Assembly (NCBI GenBank): GCA_964420395.1
Contig: CAYQTJ010000180.1
Coordinates: forward strand, 1 to 6,374
Length of the DNA: 6,374 nt
Direction of reading: 5' to 3'
Source: CAVSZB01 sp964420395
GTDB taxonomy: Bacteria; Krumholzibacteriota; Krumholzibacteriia; LZORAL124-64-63
Position numbers and translations under genes: made by a program. This document shows positions 5,248 to 6,374 of this stretch, in pieces (the first letter of the stretch is position 1; the number at the start of each line of letters is the position of its first letter). The notes beneath the pieces are model-generated. The model was given only the letters and a program-made list of their open reading frames with translations, was not told where the DNA came from and searched no databases.

Positions 5248-6085
5248 CGGCGCGGTTGCGCTTGACGAGGTGGACGGTGCGCCCCTCGTCGCGGTAGGAC
5301 ACTTCATCCATCAGCTGCTCGATCAGGAACAGGCCCCGCCCCCCGGTGCGCCAGATGCGGTCGCCGTGGCGGGGATCGGCCACCCCTTCGCGCCGGAAGC
5401 CCTCCCCCTCGTCGGTGACCGTCACGCGCAGCTGTTCGGCGTCGATGCCGACGCTGACGTGCACGCACTTCTCCCGCGCCCCCTGGTTGCCGTGGCGCAT
5501 GGCGTTGGTCAGCACTTCGTCGAGAACCAGCGGCACGGTGGACATCCAGTCATCCTGGGCGAAGCCGAACTCCCGCAGCAACAGCCCCACCGTGTGGCTC
5601 AGGCCGGGGATGAGGGCCTCCTCGCTCGGGATGGTCAGGTCCAGCCCGGCCCGCCCGTAGCCGGCCAGCTGCGGCGCGGTGCGGAAGATCCGCTCGAAAC
5701 GCCAGCGATCCAGGAACTCGCGGAAGGCGCCGGTCTCCTCGCCGGCCGCCGCGGGGGCCTCCCCCGCCTCCGCCGCGCCGGCGCTCCCCCCGGGCGACCC
5801 GGCGCCGGCGGCGGCGCCGCGGCTCGACAGGGCGATGAGATAGCGACCGGCGTCGAGGTGCTCGCGCATCGCGGCCACCAGCGCCGGCGGGATCTCCCCG
5901 CCGCGCTCGGCGGCGACCAGTAGCGCACAGAGGCGCTCACCCGGGTCGTCGGGCGCCAGCACCGGCTCCTCGCCGGCCAGCGACAGGCGCAGGCGGTCCC
6001 CCTCGGCCGGCGCGAGCCCCTTGAGCTCCGCCAGCGCGCGCGTGGACAGCCCGAAGGTGAGGGCTTCCGGGGCGGAGTGATCCAT
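5225..6085 (-). CDS. RsbW-type ATP-binding protein (anti-sigma kinase-like) with N-terminal extension
   Basis: This encodes 286 aa. The ATG at 6085 has AAGGAG (6095-6100) 9 nt upstream. Residues about 145-276 form a GHKL/HATPase_c_2 domain: N-box LDEVLTNAMRHGN (E190, N194), G1 box VTDEGEGF (D225, G227, G229) and G2 box GGRGLFLI (248-255), followed by the final strand pair ending VHLVKR. This is the fold of RsbW/SpoIIAB serine kinases that phosphorylate anti-sigma-factor antagonists or act in partner-switching output. Residues 1-135 are not typical of RsbW (usually about 150 aa in total). They include an Ala/Gly-rich linker (90-118), and FREFLDRWRFERIF (121-134) weakly recalls the end of a STAS domain. 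The gene lies 21 bp after the right-edge gene, so the two are probably one operon. Its 3' end overlaps the unknown gene tail-to-tail. Target sigma factor or antagonist unknown. Confidence 0.88.
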   Translation of the reverse strand: MDHSAPEALTFGLSTRALAELKGLAPAEGDRLRLSLAGEEPVLAPDDPGERLCALLVAAERGGEIPPALVAAMREHLDAGRYLIALSSRGAAAGAGSPGGSAGAAEAGEAPAAAGEETGAFREFLDRWRFERIFRTAPQLAGYGRAGLDLTIPSEEALIPGLSHTVGLLLREFGFAQDDWMSTVPLVLDEVLTNAMRHGNQGAREKCVHVSVGIDAEQLRVTVTDEGEGFRREGVADPRHGDRIWRTGGRGLFLIEQLMDEVSYRDEGRTVHLVKRNRAVSSPCPG

Positions 6086-6106
6086 CCCGGCCTGCTCCTT
6101 CCGGTC

Positions 6107-6374
6107 CTAGAAGACCTTCTGGCCCTCGGCCAGGATTTCGTTCAGGGCGTCCCGGAAATGCGAGGTGCTGTTGGCCACCTCGGGGGTCACGCGCTCCTTG
6201 TACAGCTCCCACGACTTCTTGATCTCCGGGCCGAGCGCCTGGATGAGGTTGCCCTCCTTCAGGGCCCGGTCGCGCGATTCGCGGTTGTACACCAGGATGT
6301 CCGACACCAGGGCGCGCGCCAGCCGCCGGGCCTTGTCACGGTCGCGGCGCGGCCGGCCGTCGGCGTCGCCGGGC
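6107..6374 (-). CDS. C-terminal part of a KARRLAR...SDI..YN family protein (5' end outside window)
   Basis: The frame ends at a TAG (6107-6109) and stays open to the right edge, about 89 codons. The GTG at 6307 is therefore not the start, because the conserved motif continues upstream of it. The visible part begins with a basic Asp/Arg-rich stretch, then KARRLARALVSDILVYN, then a helical, charged segment (EIKKSWELYKERVTPEVAN) ending ILAEGQKVF. From memory, this C-terminal module occurs in deltaproteobacterial proteins, often behind zinc-ribbon, FHA or similar domains; its role is unclear to me. The N-terminal domain cannot be seen. The gene is 21 bp upstream of the RsbW-like gene on the same strand, with that gene's ribosome site in the gap, so they are probably cotranscribed. 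Confidence 0.75.
   Translation of the reverse strand, partial: PGDADGRPRRDRDKARRLARALVSDILVYNRESRDRALKEGNLIQALGPEIKKSWELYKERVTPEVANSTSHFRDALNEILAEGQKVF

Noticed and set aside
3717..5297. Plus-strand open frame of 526 codons across the GTPase gene and the unknown gene
   Set aside because: It runs antisense to the MglA-like gene and out of frame through the 146-aa gene; composition is low-complexity and no domain is visible.

Overview
The window comes from a very GC-rich bacterial chromosome (roughly 70-75% GC by eye, with G/C-saturated third codon positions). It holds eight protein-coding genes, two of them cut by the window edges. The gene types suggest a delta-proteobacterial-type lineage (Desulfuromonadia, Deferrisomatia or Myxococcota-like): an MglA-like small GTPase homologue, a CheY-type response regulator, an RsbW-type anti-sigma kinase, TPR proteins, and the C-terminal KARRLAR...SDI..YN segment of a family I associate with deltaproteobacteria. 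This assignment is inferred from gene types; there is no rRNA or marker gene.

Layout. (1) The 3' part of a TPR protein (+, 2-520) converges on a secreted DUF4139 protein (-, 605-2068), with a strong GC hairpin between them. (2) The DUF4139 gene is divergent from a stand-alone CheY-like receiver (+, 2290-2664) across a 221-bp region with two strong dyads. (3) The receiver converges on an eight-repeat TPR gene (-, 2713-3600). That gene follows an atypical MglA-like GTPase gene (-, 3657-4538) on the same strand. (4) The GTPase gene is divergent from an unrecognised 146-aa protein (+, 4807-5247). (5) The unrecognised gene overlaps tail-to-tail by 23 bp with an RsbW-like ATPase gene (-, 5225-6085). 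That gene sits 21 bp after the end of a truncated gene at the right edge (-, 6107-6374).

The most notable signal is between the GTPase gene and the unknown gene. Two near-consensus sigma-54 (-24/-12) promoters point outwards: one at 4569-4584 on the minus strand and one at 4652-4667 on the plus strand. Both have exactly 10 nt between the GG and GC dinucleotides. Between them lies an inverted repeat, CAAACG-N13-CGTTTG, that could be a shared enhancer-binding-protein site. This suggests the GTPase(-TPR) operon and the unknown protein are co-activated by an enhancer-binding protein encoded elsewhere. The TPR gene also has its own sigma-70-like promoter, placed so that its transcript would begin at the ATG (leaderless).

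The GTPase homologue keeps its P-loop and NKxD-type motif. It lacks a recognisable DxxG/PGQ switch II and has an extra roughly 100-residue tail. Together with the TPR scaffold, the unknown sigma-54-linked protein, the receiver and the RsbW-like switch, the window looks like a regulatory or signalling neighbourhood. Only the sigma-54 divergon is directly supported by sequence as a co-regulated unit. I saw no tRNA, rRNA, CRISPR array, insertion sequence or phage gene.
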